Origin: Emticicia sp. BO119
Lineage (GTDB): Bacteria > Bacteroidota > Bacteroidia > Cytophagales > Spirosomataceae
Direction: 5' to 3'
Length of the DNA: 64,000 nt
Assembly: GCF_013912375.1 (NCBI RefSeq)
Contig: NZ_JACETV010000002.1
Span: 62,001-126,000, forward strand
A program made the translations under genes and the position numbers. Under the pieces are notes generated by a model, which had not been told where the DNA came from, searched no databases, and saw nothing but the letters and a program-made list of their open reading frames with translations. Below are positions 42,350 to 51,425 of the stretch, piece after piece (within the stretch, counting starts at the first letter, position 1; each line of letters begins with the position of its first letter).

Positions 42350-45112
42350 TTAATCTTTCACACATCTGAAACCAACCGTTGCATTTCGCTCAAAACCCTG
42401 AGATACCCTTAGTAAATGCTGGCGATGCGAAAGCTTTTGTGGACCACCCTGCACATACCACCAACTGGATACAGGTTTAAAATAGGAGCCGCCTTTCAGC
42501 ATGATATACTTATAAGACCCATTCTGATATATATCGTTAGTTAATTGCCATACAGTTCCTGTCAGATCATTTATTTTTAAAGAACTTGCACCTGTTGGAT
42601 ATTGACCGATTTTATCTATCCTTCCATTACCAGTATTGGCTTTGGTAGAGTCAAAACTCATTCCCCAGGGATAATCTCTGTTATCAGGATATTGGGCAGC
42701 GTATTGCCATTCTTGTTCAGTAGGCAGGCGTTTACCCTTCCATGTACAATATTTTTGGGCATCTTCATAGCTCACATAAAAAACCGGATACTGAGCCAAA
42801 GAATCAGGCATCTTACGCCCTTTCCAATGTTTTAAGAAGTTAGCGGCATTGACAGGTTTATAAGCAGTTCTTTTCAGAAATTCGTCAAAATCTCTATTGC
42901 TTACTAAATTCTGGTCGATAGAGAAATTTTTCATTTCATATTCTGTACCATTTTGGCCATCAGGATAAAATACCCAGTCATCATCTCTGGTAATAGTAAA
43001 CCTGAATTTTCCTGCCGGAACTTTGACAATATCTGTTGGATTACCGCCAGATGCTTTAGTTGGCATTGTTTTACTTACTAACCGAGGTGTACCTGTTTTT
43101 ATCTCCACAATTCTTTCATCAATTAGCTGTTTATTATCGAATAATTGTATTACAAATTTACCTTCATAGGTGCCAAAATAATCCATCAATTTGATAGATA
43201 AAGGTTTTTGAATGCTGAATGACTGAAAGATTTTTTCATAACTGGGTTTACCTGCCCATATTCGGATTTCAGTACCGGAACTGGCTTCCACTTTCAATAT
43301 ATCTTCATAGACATTCAACTCAATTTCTAATAGTTTCGGAAATCTTGCTATGCAATCTACTTCGCCTTCATTGTTTGTACCCGACCATGATTGATTAAAA
43401 GCATCTGTTTCGGCTTCAATAAAGAATCGTTTACTATCTTTTTGTGGTATAGGACTTAATTCCTTATGATGCCATAAGTCTATATAATGAAAATCAGCAC
43501 TTGAATCTACTTCATATAATGCACCTTTAAATCCTTCAGCGATCAAGCTGAAAATGGTATAGAGTTGTACATCATTTTTTGAAGTTTCCTGACTCTTCCA
43601 GGCATTTACATAGATTTTATCTTTTAAGGTTGGAATGAGGGGAGTATAGGCTTTCGTATGAAACAAGGCTGAGTTTTCTCTTAATATTCTTGAGGTTCTT
43701 CCTAAATACCGGTATTGCTCATCTAACCATTCTAAAGGTTTACCGTTTCTGAAAATATTCAGTTCGGTACCATAGCCGTTGAAGAATGCTGTGGCGAATT
43801 CTCGTTTGATGGGTTCAAGATATAATTCAGCAACTCTGAAAATAGCGAAGTCTGGTCGGATAAACTTGTTGAGGTTAAGGATAGGTGGATAATACAAGGC
43901 ATTGTGTACACGGCCCGAAATAATACCAGGCATATTTTTTGGTACAGCCATTCCCTCCGAATACATCACTACGCCCTTCCGCACATGGTCAGCTGCCTCT
44001 TGCAAATCTTTGCTCGACTCTCCTTTGGTATCCAATACCACCCCATCTGCCGAAATTTCTTTTATCAGTTCAGCCATACCATCTAAATGCCCCTTACTAC
44101 CCTCTTTGGCCGAAGTGCTATAACTCGTACTTTCGTCCCAGGGATTATAACAAATAAAGAATTTGGTGCCTTGCTTTCTTGAATATTCTGCTAAATTTTT
44201 GAGCTGTGGTAAGCCACCCGGTAGGTCTTTAAACAATTCCCATTGGTTGCGTTGGTCAAGTCCAAGAGTGGGCCATGTAGGCCAGATTCCTACAACATCA
44301 TTTCCGCCGTAGAGTTTTTTGCCATGTTCCAAAAAAATTTTGTAGGCATTGTACCCTTCCTGTTCTTCAGATGCGGTCGATTCATTATAAAACCACTTAT
44401 CCCAAGCCATAATCAGGTGCATCACGTAGGTATCCTGTATCCAATGTAAATCTTTCCTCTGGTAGAGAGTTTCATCAAATTTTTCGGTATCATATAAATA
44501 ATTCTCCTGAAAAACCTTTCTCAAACCCTCTTGCCAAGTGCCCTGATAAAAATCAGTAAAGACCTCATAAATAACAGATCCTTCAGGTGCGACAATCGTT
44601 TCAAAGCGTCTACGAGTAGCATTTTCCCAGCTCTTCCGTCGGGCTATCGCACAAACTTTACTACTATTATTTAACGCAATGGTAGTAAAGCCCATTTCCC
44701 AGGCATTGTCAGGAACAATTACATTTACTGGTAATTTATCCGGCTGGAAGAGATGAGTTCTCGAAAGCCAATGGTCACCTAAGCCAGTTATATACACGTG
44801 TTTTTCTGAAATTCCAAAAGGTACTACGTTTCTAATTGTAAGGGTATCTTTCGAAATATTTTTAAAGATTATAGTAGTTTTCAACGCATTTCTGAAATAG
44901 CCGTTATCAGTAGTGCTGATACTGAACTTTGATTGCCAGTCTTTATTTAAACTTGAATAGACCTGTTTATTAATTTCGAAAGAAACCAAGGGTAATACAT
45001 AAGAAGGGGTTATCTCTGAAATGTTTTTAACAACATAATCATCAATTGTTAGTTTGATATTCTGAGCTTGCAGGGTGCTTGATAAAAATATTAGAAAAAT
45101 AAATTGCTTCAT
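42350..45112 (-). CDS. Exported glycoside-hydrolase-like protein fused to a SUMF1-type domain
   Basis: A 920-residue exported protein (signal [17 protein letters not shown]). Residues ~20-215 are beta-rich, and residues ~220-480 look like a glycosidase TIM barrel: [18 protein letters not shown] near 320, [13 protein letters not shown] near 355 (candidate catalytic Asp) and [11 protein letters not shown] near 383 (candidate acid Glu). After a beta-sandwich, residues ~690-920 are a formylglycine-generating-enzyme (SUMF1) fold: [46 protein letters not shown] and [13 protein letters not shown]. The cysteine pair required for oxidase activity is missing, so this domain is probably structural or sugar-binding. 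The glycosidase family cannot be named from sequence reading alone. Confidence 0.75.
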   Translation of the reverse strand: MKQFIFLIFLSSTLQAQNIKLTIDDYVVKNISEITPSYVLPLVSFEINKQVYSSLNKDWQSKFSISTTDNGYFRNALKTTIIFKNISKDTLTIRNVVPFGISEKHVYITGLGDHWLSRTHLFQPDKLPVNVIVPDNAWEMGFTTIALNNSSKVCAIARRKSWENATRRRFETIVAPEGSVIYEVFTDFYQGTWQEGLRKVFQENYLYDTEKFDETLYQRKDLHWIQDTYVMHLIMAWDKWFYNESTASEEQEGYNAYKIFLEHGKKLYGGNDVVGIWPTWPTLGLDQRNQWELFKDLPGGLPQLKNLAEYSRKQGTKFFICYNPWDESTSYSTSAKEGSKGHLDGMAELIKEISADGVVLDTKGESSKDLQEAADHVRKGVVMYSEGMAVPKNMPGIISGRVHNALYYPPILNLNKFIRPDFAIFRVAELYLEPIKREFATAFFNGYGTELNIFRNGKPLEWLDEQYRYLGRTSRILRENSALFHTKAYTPLIPTLKDKIYVNAWKSQETSKNDVQLYTIFSLIAEGFKGALYEVDSSADFHYIDLWHHKELSPIPQKDSKRFFIEAETDAFNQSWSGTNNEGEVDCIARFPKLLEIELNVYEDILKVEASSGTEIRIWAGKPSYEKIFQSFSIQKPLSIKLMDYFGTYEGKFVIQLFDNKQLIDERIVEIKTGTPRLVSKTMPTKASGGNPTDIVKVPAGKFRFTITRDDDWVFYPDGQNGTEYEMKNFSIDQNLVSNRDFDEFLKRTAYKPVNAANFLKHWKGRKMPDSLAQYPVFYVSYEDAQKYCTWKGKRLPTEQEWQYAAQYPDNRDYPWGMSFDSTKANTGNGRIDKIGQYPTGASSLKINDLTGTVWQLTNDIYQNGSYKYIMLKGGSYFKPVSSWWYVQGGPQKLSHRQHLLRVSQGFERNATVGFRCVKD

Positions 45113-45206
45113 AATTGAGTTTTATTGCCTTAATTTAAGGCTTATTTCTTGAAACCCAGCTAAACAAATAGCAGTTTACAAAAGAAATACTTAATTATAG
45201 CTATAT

Positions 45207-46397
45207 ATGATAACCGTTAGACAAGCCGAAGAAATTATTCTGACTTACAAAATAAGACTTACAAGTGAGAAGGTAAACATTGAAGATGCTTTGGGTCGGA
45301 TGTTAGCAGAAGATTTGCAGGCTGACCGAGATTTTCCGCCTTTTGACAGGGTGTCTATGGACGGTATTGCGATTGCGTATGAGCAGATAGAAAAAGGGCA
45401 AACAGAGTTCCCGATTGAACAAACCGTAGCCGCAGGCAAACCACAGGCTACTTTAGAAAATCCTAAACATTGTATAGAAATAATGACCGGGGCGATGTTG
45501 CCTGTTGGAACTGATACTGTGATTCGATATGAAGACATAAGCATTAAGAATAAAGTAGCGACGATTGAGGTTATACCAGCTAAAACTGGTCTGAATATTC
45601 ATAAAAAAGGTATAGACCGTAAGCAGAATGACATCATAGTAACCAAGGGTGCGAAGATAAGTCCGGCTGAAATAGGGATAGCAGCGACTATCGGTAAAAA
45701 CGAGATTTTAGTACAAAGGCAAATAAAAGCCATTGTGATTTCTACTGGAGAAGAGATTGTGCCAATTACTTCAACCCCTTTGCTACATCAGATACGCACC
45801 TCTAATAGTTATGCTTTACAAGCGTGTTTAAAAAACTGGGGTATAACTGCTGATACTGTGTTACTACCCGATAGTCAGGAAATAATTGAGCAGAAGATAA
45901 GCGAATATCTGGAGACCTATGATGTGTTGATTTTAAGTGGAGGAGTATCTGCCGGGAAATTTGACTTTGTACCAAAGGCTTTAGAGAGTCAGGGTGTTCG
46001 TAAGCTATTTCATAAGGTTTCTCAAAGACCAGGTAAACCATTCTGGTTTGGAGTAAAGGAGCAAAAGGTGGTATTTGCTTTGCCTGGGAATCCTGTTTCA
46101 ACTTTTATGTGTTTGCATCGGTATTTCAAACTTTGGCTTGATGCTTCGCAAGGACTTAATACCACACGCATCAGTGCTGAATTGGGCAAGGATTTTGTAG
46201 TCAAGTTTGAATTAACGTTCTTTTTACAGGTAAAATTAGAAAAAACCGAGACAGGAACCTGGAAAGCTATACCCATCGAGGGGAATGGTTCAGGTGATCT
46301 GGCAAGTTTGGTAGAGACAGATGCTTTTATAGAATTACCCATGGAGAAAGAGCGTTTCAAAATAGGAGAAAAATATGATGTCTGGTTGTATAGATAA
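45207..46397 (+). CDS. moeA: Molybdopterin molybdenumtransferase MoeA
   Basis: A 396-residue enzyme that inserts molybdate into adenylated molybdopterin. The N-terminal domain has GRMLAEDLQADRDFPPFDRVSMDGIAI, IMTGAMLPVGTDTVIRYED and NIHKKGIDRKQNDIIV; the MogA-like domain has IVISTGEEIV, LILSGGVSAGKFDFV and FWFGVKEQKVVFALPGNPVS. Order and length fit MoeA. It lies ~22 kb from the moaDE/mobA/moaC group, so the pathway is scattered in this genome. The upstream gene is divergent, so it has its own promoter. Confidence 0.95.
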   Translation: MITVRQAEEIILTYKIRLTSEKVNIEDALGRMLAEDLQADRDFPPFDRVSMDGIAIAYEQIEKGQTEFPIEQTVAAGKPQATLENPKHCIEIMTGAMLPVGTDTVIRYEDISIKNKVATIEVIPAKTGLNIHKKGIDRKQNDIIVTKGAKISPAEIGIAATIGKNEILVQRQIKAIVISTGEEIVPITSTPLLHQIRTSNSYALQACLKNWGITADTVLLPDSQEIIEQKISEYLETYDVLILSGGVSAGKFDFVPKALESQGVRKLFHKVSQRPGKPFWFGVKEQKVVFALPGNPVSTFMCLHRYFKLWLDASQGLNTTRISAELGKDFVVKFELTFFLQVKLEKTETGTWKAIPIEGNGSGDLASLVETDAFIELPMEKERFKIGEKYDVWLYR

Positions 46398-46633
46398 GTT
46401 ATAAGCAATAACTGCTTGTTACCAAAGCTGATAAAAATTAGCTATAAAAACTGAAACTTTTATAGGGGTGTCAAAGTTTAATATTGAAAGGCAAGATCAA
46501 TTAGTATAGACAATAAAAATTATTATACTATACATTGAGTTATTACGTTTACTAGCTTAAATTGCTATAAACAGGCAGTAATCTTTCTTTTTTTAGCATT
46601 TTTCAATAATTTTGAACAAAAATCTGTGGGAAA

Positions 46634-47044
46634 GTGAAAAATCTAAGAGAAACTATAACAAGAGTACCGATTGTACCACCAAAAACGAATCGAGAAGAAC
46701 GCAAGGAGTTATTGCAGGAGTCTATAGATAAGTATTTAGGAGCTATTGAAACCCAGATAGGAGACTTGAAAAAGGCAGGTAAAAATGCACTGGTAATCGG
46801 AGGGATTATTGTTGCAGTATATGCAATAACAGAATTGCTTTTGCCTGAGGGGGATGAAGAAACAATAGCAAATGAGCCTTTGCTACTTAAAGAACCTGAA
46901 CCTGTAAAAGAAAAAGAAGGAGATTCTTTATTATGGGGTGCTCTGAAAGGTGCCGCTACTTCAGTGCTGTTGGCTGTTGCAAAAGAAAAATTGTTAGAAT
47001 TGATTGACCACCTCACAACGAAAGATGCCGAAGCAACTTCTTGA
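46634..47044 (+). CDS. Small membrane-anchored hypothetical protein overlapping the GGGP synthase gene
   Basis: A 136-residue protein that begins with GTG at 46634; there is no earlier ATG in frame. It starts with a charged segment (VPPKTNREERKELLQESIDKYL), has one clear transmembrane stretch near residues 51-68 (NALVIGGIIVAVYAIT) and a second weaker hydrophobic run near 97-115, between acidic linkers (EPEPVKEKEGD). The 3' end overlaps the next gene by 20 bp, so the two are co-translated; the next gene makes a membrane lipid precursor enzyme. I do not recognise the family. Confidence 0.6.
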   Translation: MKNLRETITRVPIVPPKTNREERKELLQESIDKYLGAIETQIGDLKKAGKNALVIGGIIVAVYAITELLLPEGDEETIANEPLLLKEPEPVKEKEGDSLLWGALKGAATSVLLAVAKEKLLELIDHLTTKDAEATS

Positions 47045-47783
47045 TAAAATATTACAAAACAAACAGCAAAAGAAAAAAGCTTTAGCTGTTTTACTCGACC
47101 CTGATAAAGTTGAGACCACCGCTTTTAAACATTTCTTATACAACTGCGTCGAAAATCGGGTAGATTTCTTTTTTGTAGGTGGAAGCCTGATTACCAATAA
47201 TATTATGGCCGGAATGATTGAAATCATTAAAAGCCAGTCCAATATTCCTGTTATCATTTTTCCTGGTAATGGTCTGCATATTGAACCCTCGGCCGATGGC
47301 ATATTATTGCTTTCATTGATTTCCGGACGTAACCCTGATTATCTCATCGGACAACACGTCATTGCAGCTCCTATCCTTAAACAAAGTGGTTTGGAAATCT
47401 TATCAACAGGTTATATTCTGATAGATAGCGGACGGCAGACTACTGTTTCTTATATCAGCAATACGACACCTATTCCTCACGATAAACCTGATATTGCCGC
47501 TTGCACAGCCATAGCAGGAGAATTATTAGGCTTAAAACTGATATATCTTGATGGGGGTAGCGGAGCTATGTACCCGGTAGCACCTAAGATGATTCGTCGG
47601 GTAAGAGAAAATATTGATGCGCCGCTTATTGTGGGCGGGGGTATTAATTCTGCCGAAAAAGCACACGATGCCTTAGAAGCAGGGGCTGATATTATTGTTA
47701 TCGGCAATGCTTTCGAGAAAAATCCTACTTTGCTTCCTGAAATAGCAGAAGTACTTCAATCTTTTAATTTAACAACTGTTTAG
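47025..47783 (+). CDS. Geranylgeranylglyceryl phosphate synthase-like prenyltransferase (PcrB/GGGPS family)
   Basis: A ~252-residue TIM-barrel prenyltransferase that joins a polyprenyl diphosphate to glycerol-1-phosphate. Seen motifs are LLDPDKVE at the first strand, FFVGGSLITNN, IIFPGNGLHIEPSADGILLLSLISGRNP, STGYILIDSGRQTTVSYI, LIYLDGGSGAMYPV and LIVGGGINSAEKAHDALEAGADIIVIGNAFEK, the phosphate-binding end. This is the group II form known from Bacteroidota, which makes an archaeal-type ether lipid precursor of unclear use. The ATG at 47025 is chosen; the frame is open upstream only through the overlapping gene. It is followed directly by folK (stop TAG overlaps GTG start). Confidence 0.92.
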   Translation: MPKQLLDKILQNKQQKKKALAVLLDPDKVETTAFKHFLYNCVENRVDFFFVGGSLITNNIMAGMIEIIKSQSNIPVIIFPGNGLHIEPSADGILLLSLISGRNPDYLIGQHVIAAPILKQSGLEILSTGYILIDSGRQTTVSYISNTTPIPHDKPDIAACTAIAGELLGLKLIYLDGGSGAMYPVAPKMIRRVRENIDAPLIVGGGINSAEKAHDALEAGADIIVIGNAFEKNPTLLPEIAEVLQSFNLTTV

Positions 47784-48289
47784 TGAAAATCAATCAGGTT
47801 TATCTTGGACTTGGGTCAAACCTTGGCGATAGGCAGGAAAACTTAGAACTTGCTTGCACACGTATCTTCAAGACTATCGGGGCCACTGTGGCACAATCGA
47901 GTATCTATGAGACTGCCGCATGGGGGCTGAAAGAGCAGAACGATTTTCTGAATCAGGTTATTTGCATTAATACCGAATATGAAGCAGTGGAAGTATTGAC
48001 AAAGGTATTGGCAGTTGAGCAGTCGATGGGTAGAATACGTGAAGTAAAATGGGGAGCAAGGACAATAGATATTGACATTTTATACTTTAATGATGAAATT
48101 ATTAATCTGGCTCATCTCACCATTCCTCACCCTTTTATTCAGGAACGTCGGTTTGTATTAACACCTCTGGCAGAAGTTGCTCCTGACTTTGTACACCCGC
48201 AATTGCAACAAACTAATGCTACCTTACTGGCTAATTGTGCTGATACAAGCGAGGTGATAAAAAACAATAGCTACGACAATCTGCCGTAG
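47783..48289 (+). CDS. folK: Dihydropteridine pyrophosphokinase FolK
   Basis: A 168-residue enzyme of folate synthesis that transfers pyrophosphate from ATP to 6-hydroxymethyl-7,8-dihydropterin. The family signatures are YLGLGSNLGDRQENLE at the N terminus, the ATP-binding GRIREVKWGARTIDIDILYF, and IPHPFIQERRFVLTPLAEVAPDFVHP. The start is a GTG at 47783 that shares its first base with the stop TAG of the upstream gene (TAGTG), so the genes are translationally coupled. No in-frame ATG fits. A hairpin at 48270-48290 terminates the unit. Confidence 0.95.
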   Translation: MKINQVYLGLGSNLGDRQENLELACTRIFKTIGATVAQSSIYETAAWGLKEQNDFLNQVICINTEYEAVEVLTKVLAVEQSMGRIREVKWGARTIDIDILYFNDEIINLAHLTIPHPFIQERRFVLTPLAEVAPDFVHPQLQQTNATLLANCADTSEVIKNNSYDNLP

Positions 48290-48298
48290 CCAGTTTTT
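48270..48298 (+). terminator. Terminator overlapping the folK stop codon
   Basis: A 6-bp stem GCTACG / CGTAGC with a 9-base loop spans the folK stop codon and is followed by CAGTTTTTAA. Confidence 0.6.
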
Positions 48299-48312
48299 AA
48301 AAATTATATTTA

Positions 48313-49641
48313 TTAATTAATTTTCCATTCTCCGTCTTTGTAGAAATCCAGTATTTTTTGTTGCAATAAAACCTCATATTTGGCTTGCACCAGATTACTT
48401 CTGGCACGATCAAAATTGGTTTTAGCTAATACATATTCTACAGAGTTAACGGTACCTGCACTGATTTTGCTTTCTACTGCTTTGATATTATCCTGATTGA
48501 TATTTACCTGGTCTGTAGCCACCTTGTATCTTTCAGAGGCAGCATCAAACGATTGGAATGATTGCTCAATGGCCTGGCGTAACTGAAGTTTTGCTAAGTT
48601 AAGATTATTTTCAGTCAGTTGTCTCTGTACTTTCACAGCTGCAATACGTGGTCTGTTTTGTAAACCTCCTAAAATCGGAATATTAAAGTTTAAGGACAAT
48701 GAACCATTACGAGTACCATTGATCTGTTGCACATAATTTTCGTTTTTGTTTGAAGTAGAGTAAAAGGCTCCATAACTGGCCGATAACGAAATGTTTGGCA
48801 TCACATTGGCTCTGGTTGCTCTTAATAGATTCTCGAAACTTCTTAATTGTAATTCAGCTCTTTTAACAGATGGGAAATTGGCAAGAGACTGGTCATATAA
48901 TTGATTGACGAAATTATCATCTACTTTATAAATATTTACCTCGTCGGCAAGAGGTTCAAAAACAATATTATTGCTTGGTGTCAGATTCATTAACTGAAAC
49001 AACAGCAAACGGTTGGTTTTAAGAGAGTTTTTCGTAGTGACAAACGAAAACTCATCATTAGCCAGTTGAGATCTTACCAAGAAATACTCTGCCTGACCCA
49101 CAATCCCTGCGCTTACCATCTTGTTTATTCTATCCAATTGCGCTTTTGATGTTTCAACCTGTTGGAGTGCCACTTCAACTAATTCCTGAGATGCCAATAC
49201 CTGTAAATAGGCTTGCAGCAGGTTTATAGTAATCAGATTGCGGCTTGCTTCGATACCTTTTGCCCCGGCTTCTTTTAACAGAATATTTTGTTGAATCTGG
49301 TTTTTAATCTGAAAACCATTGAATAAAGTAACGCTGGCATCAATTCCGAAACCATTGGTACTATACAATTCTTCAATATAAGAGTTGGTAAAACGGTCGA
49401 TACTTCTACCGATACGTAAATCCTGGCCGACACCAAAGCCTATTCTTGGATATTGTAAGGATTTGACTCTCACCAATTCTGCATTGGCTACCTCGGCTTG
49501 TATCTGGCTTTCACGATAAGTTAAATTGTTTTTAATGGCTACATCAAGACACTCTTTCAGGGTCATTCTATTTTGTGCAAATGCACCTGAAAGACTCAAT
49601 GTAAACGAAAAAAACAGTAAGTATTTGATTAAATTCTTCAT
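48313..49641 (-). CDS. TolC family outer-membrane efflux protein
   Basis: A 442-residue outer-membrane factor. After a signal peptide (SLSGAFAQ) come two OEP repeats with long helices: MTLKECLDVAIKNNLTYRESQIQ opens the first, and the second half has FPSVKRAELQLRSFENLLRATRANVMPNISLSASYG. TolC-type proteins form the trimeric channel through which ABC or RND pumps export drugs, proteins or lipids. The gene follows the ABC ATPase gene by 36 bp on the same strand, so the two are a unit; membrane-fusion and permease partners are not seen in the window. Confidence 0.92.
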   Translation of the reverse strand: MKNLIKYLLFFSFTLSLSGAFAQNRMTLKECLDVAIKNNLTYRESQIQAEVANAELVRVKSLQYPRIGFGVGQDLRIGRSIDRFTNSYIEELYSTNGFGIDASVTLFNGFQIKNQIQQNILLKEAGAKGIEASRNLITINLLQAYLQVLASQELVEVALQQVETSKAQLDRINKMVSAGIVGQAEYFLVRSQLANDEFSFVTTKNSLKTNRLLLFQLMNLTPSNNIVFEPLADEVNIYKVDDNFVNQLYDQSLANFPSVKRAELQLRSFENLLRATRANVMPNISLSASYGAFYSTSNKNENYVQQINGTRNGSLSLNFNIPILGGLQNRPRIAAVKVQRQLTENNLNLAKLQLRQAIEQSFQSFDAASERYKVATDQVNINQDNIKAVESKISAGTVNSVEYVLAKTNFDRARSNLVQAKYEVLLQQKILDFYKDGEWKIN

Positions 49642-49677
49642 TGTATTGCTTAAATCACTAATTTCAAAAATCTTATG

Positions 49678-50340
49678 TTAATCTACCCAGCCGTCTTTCA
49701 GTCGGATAATTCTATTGCCAAAAGCGGCGTTTTCTTCTGAGTGTGTTACCTGTACGATAGTTACCCCATCTTTCTCATTTAATTCTTTAAATAGTTCCAT
49801 AATTTGTCTGGCTTGCTCGGAGTGTAAGTTTCCGGTAGGTTCATCGGCAAAGATAATTTTTGGCTCTGCTACAATGGCTCTGGCGATACCTACTAATTGT
49901 TGTTGCCCACCCGAAAGCTGTGTTGGGAAAAGGTCTTTTTTCGCTACCATGTTGAATCTGTCCAATACGTCGGCAACACGGCTTTTGCGTTCAGAACTCG
50001 ACTGCCCTTTATACAAAAGCGGTGTTTCTATGTTCTCATAAACAGTCAGTTCATCTATCAAATGGTAAGCCTGAAATACAAAGCCAATACTGGTTCTATG
50101 TAATTCAGTACGTTTTTTCTCTGAAAGTTTTTGTACGGGTACATCTTCAAATAAATATTCTCCTTCTGATGCTTCTTCTAACAAACCTAAGATATGTAAT
50201 AAGGTGGATTTGCCAGAACCTGATGGCCCCATGATTGATACAAACTCACCCTGATTGATAGTAAGATTGACGTTTCTTAATACATAAATTTTTCCGAAGC
50301 CTGCAGGATAGTATTTAGATATGTTTTTTAATTGAATCAT
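49678..50340 (-). CDS. ABC transporter ATP-binding protein (LolD/MacB type)
   Basis: A 220-residue cytoplasmic ATPase of the MacB/LolD/FtsE branch. Walker A is GPSGSGKSTLLHILG near residues 39-53, the Q loop is FVFQAYHLIDELTVYENI, the ABC signature is LSGGQQQLVGIARAI and Walker B is IIFADEPTGNLHSEQA, followed by the His switch VTHSEENAAFG. This branch powers FtsX-like permeases that move lipoproteins, peptides or macrolides. The permease and periplasmic adaptor genes are not in the window. The signature has Leu where LolD has Arg (QQQLVGIA), which is common in this Bacteroidota subgroup. Regulatory palindromes lie upstream. Confidence 0.95.
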   Translation of the reverse strand: MIQLKNISKYYPAGFGKIYVLRNVNLTINQGEFVSIMGPSGSGKSTLLHILGLLEEASEGEYLFEDVPVQKLSEKKRTELHRTSIGFVFQAYHLIDELTVYENIETPLLYKGQSSSERKSRVADVLDRFNMVAKKDLFPTQLSGGQQQLVGIARAIVAEPKIIFADEPTGNLHSEQARQIMELFKELNEKDGVTIVQVTHSEENAAFGNRIIRLKDGWVD

Positions 50341-50419
50341 TTTGATTGAATTGATTAGTTCTATGCGTTAAGATAGTATTTCTTGGCCGATTTCCAGATT
50401 TAAAAGATATATATCTAAA

Positions 50420-50436
50420 TGCCAAAGTTTATGCCA
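50420..50436 (-). promoter_or_regulatory. Possible sigma-54-like promoter of the ABC-TolC unit
   Basis: On the minus strand TGGCATAAACTTTGGCA resembles the -24/-12 GG...GC pattern but has 11 rather than 10 bases between the GG and GC, so it is a weak match. It lies about 80 bp before the ATPase start and about 65 bp from the palindrome at 50491. Confidence 0.25.
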
Positions 50437-50490
50437 TTAAATTTAATTGCCTGAAAATCAGTTGTTTATATTGATATTGTAAAATAAAAA

Positions 50491-50506
50491 TGTCCGAAAA
50501 CGGACA
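50491..50506. promoter_or_regulatory. Palindromic operator candidate upstream of the ABC-TolC unit
   Basis: TGTCCG AAAA CGGACA is a perfect 6-bp inverted repeat, and a third half-site CGGACA occurs at 50522-50527. It lies ~150 bp upstream of the ABC ATPase start and just past the stop of the next gene, where an activator or repressor site would be expected. Confidence 0.5.
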
Positions 50507-50551
50507 AGATTTGTACGCCTTCGGACAAGGGGTAGGGTTATAAAAAAGGTG

Positions 50552-51319
50552 TTATCGGTTCATGTATTTTTTGCCATTTGAGTACTTCATATCAATTCCA
50601 CCTTTGAATTTTGTATTGTCAAAATTACCTGAATCCTTAAATTCAGTATATTTGAAATCAGCGTGATTATTAAAGGTTGAACTCTTGAAAGTTACACGTT
50701 CGTTGAAGTTGGCATATTTGAAATCAGCATTTTCTCTGAAATTCACACTATAGAAATCAGCGTCGTATTTAAATTTTGAATACTTGAAGTTGGCATATTC
50801 GCCGAAAGTACAATTGGCAAAGTTTGATTCTCTTTTGAAGTCAGCGTATTTGAAATTCGCTTCTTTGCCAAACTTTGTACCGGCAAAAGATGCCTTTTCT
50901 GCAAAATCAGAATATTTGAATTCACTCAGGCCTTCGAAAGTGCAATTTTCAAAAATCACGCTCTTCTCGAAATCAGTGGTATATGTTTCACCATCACCCA
51001 TACTTATACTCCAATTTCTGCCGCCTCTTTTATCTTCATTGTTTTTATATGCGATGAAATCATCTTTGAAAGTACAGTTTTTGAAAGAAACCGGTACTTC
51101 TACAGTGCTTTTAAATTCTTCGTAATCTCTGTTCTTTTTCACGCGTTGTTTATTAGAAAGTTCAGTCAGGTCTAATTTACCTGTGATGGTTACTCCGTCA
51201 TAGTTAACCGACTGGCCTTTATCTATGGCATCAAAAATAGTCTTAGCTGAAACTTCTTTTTGTGCCGATACTGTGCTGATAATACCTGCACAGAAAAAGA
51301 AAATAAGTAGTTTTTTCAT
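50552..51319 (-). CDS. Exported pentapeptide-repeat-like protein
   Basis: A 255-residue exported protein (signal MKKLLIFFFCAGIISTVSAQ). After a short N-terminal block with DLTELSNK, the chain from about residue 70 is built from degenerate pentapeptide-like units with alternating Phe (FKYADFKRESNFANCTFGEYANF), about 30 units, predicted to form a right-handed quadrilateral beta-helix. The final residues (GIDMKYSNGKKYMNR) cap it. Cytoplasmic pentapeptide proteins can mimic DNA; here the signal peptide points to the periplasm or cell surface. It lies upstream of the ABC-TolC unit on the same strand and downstream of the TSGGG-repeat protein, but a hairpin and 106 bp separate it from the latter. 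Confidence 0.8.
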   Translation of the reverse strand: MKKLLIFFFCAGIISTVSAQKEVSAKTIFDAIDKGQSVNYDGVTITGKLDLTELSNKQRVKKNRDYEEFKSTVEVPVSFKNCTFKDDFIAYKNNEDKRGGRNWSISMGDGETYTTDFEKSVIFENCTFEGLSEFKYSDFAEKASFAGTKFGKEANFKYADFKRESNFANCTFGEYANFKYSKFKYDADFYSVNFRENADFKYANFNERVTFKSSTFNNHADFKYTEFKDSGNFDNTKFKGGIDMKYSNGKKYMNR

Positions 51320-51335
51320 GTTTATATTATTTGTG

Positions 51336-51354
51336 AGGCGAGCTGGAAGCTCGC
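51336..51354. repeat. Perfect GC-rich hairpin between the two repeat-protein genes
   Basis: GGCGAGCT GGA AGCTCGCC is a perfect 8-bp stem with a 3-base loop, no T tract, in the leader of the pentapeptide-repeat gene. It resembles the other GGCG-rich intergenic hairpins in the window. Confidence 0.55.
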
Positions 51355-51425
51355 CGTTGTGATTCGATTCTTATACTAACAGGGGAAAAATGTAATATGG
51401 CGAACGGGAAGTTAGTGCTACAATT

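Noticed and set aside
42602-42835. Open frames opposite the glycosidase-like gene and other large genes
   Set aside because: They lie antisense inside well-supported genes, have no family features, and mirror codon bias of the real gene.
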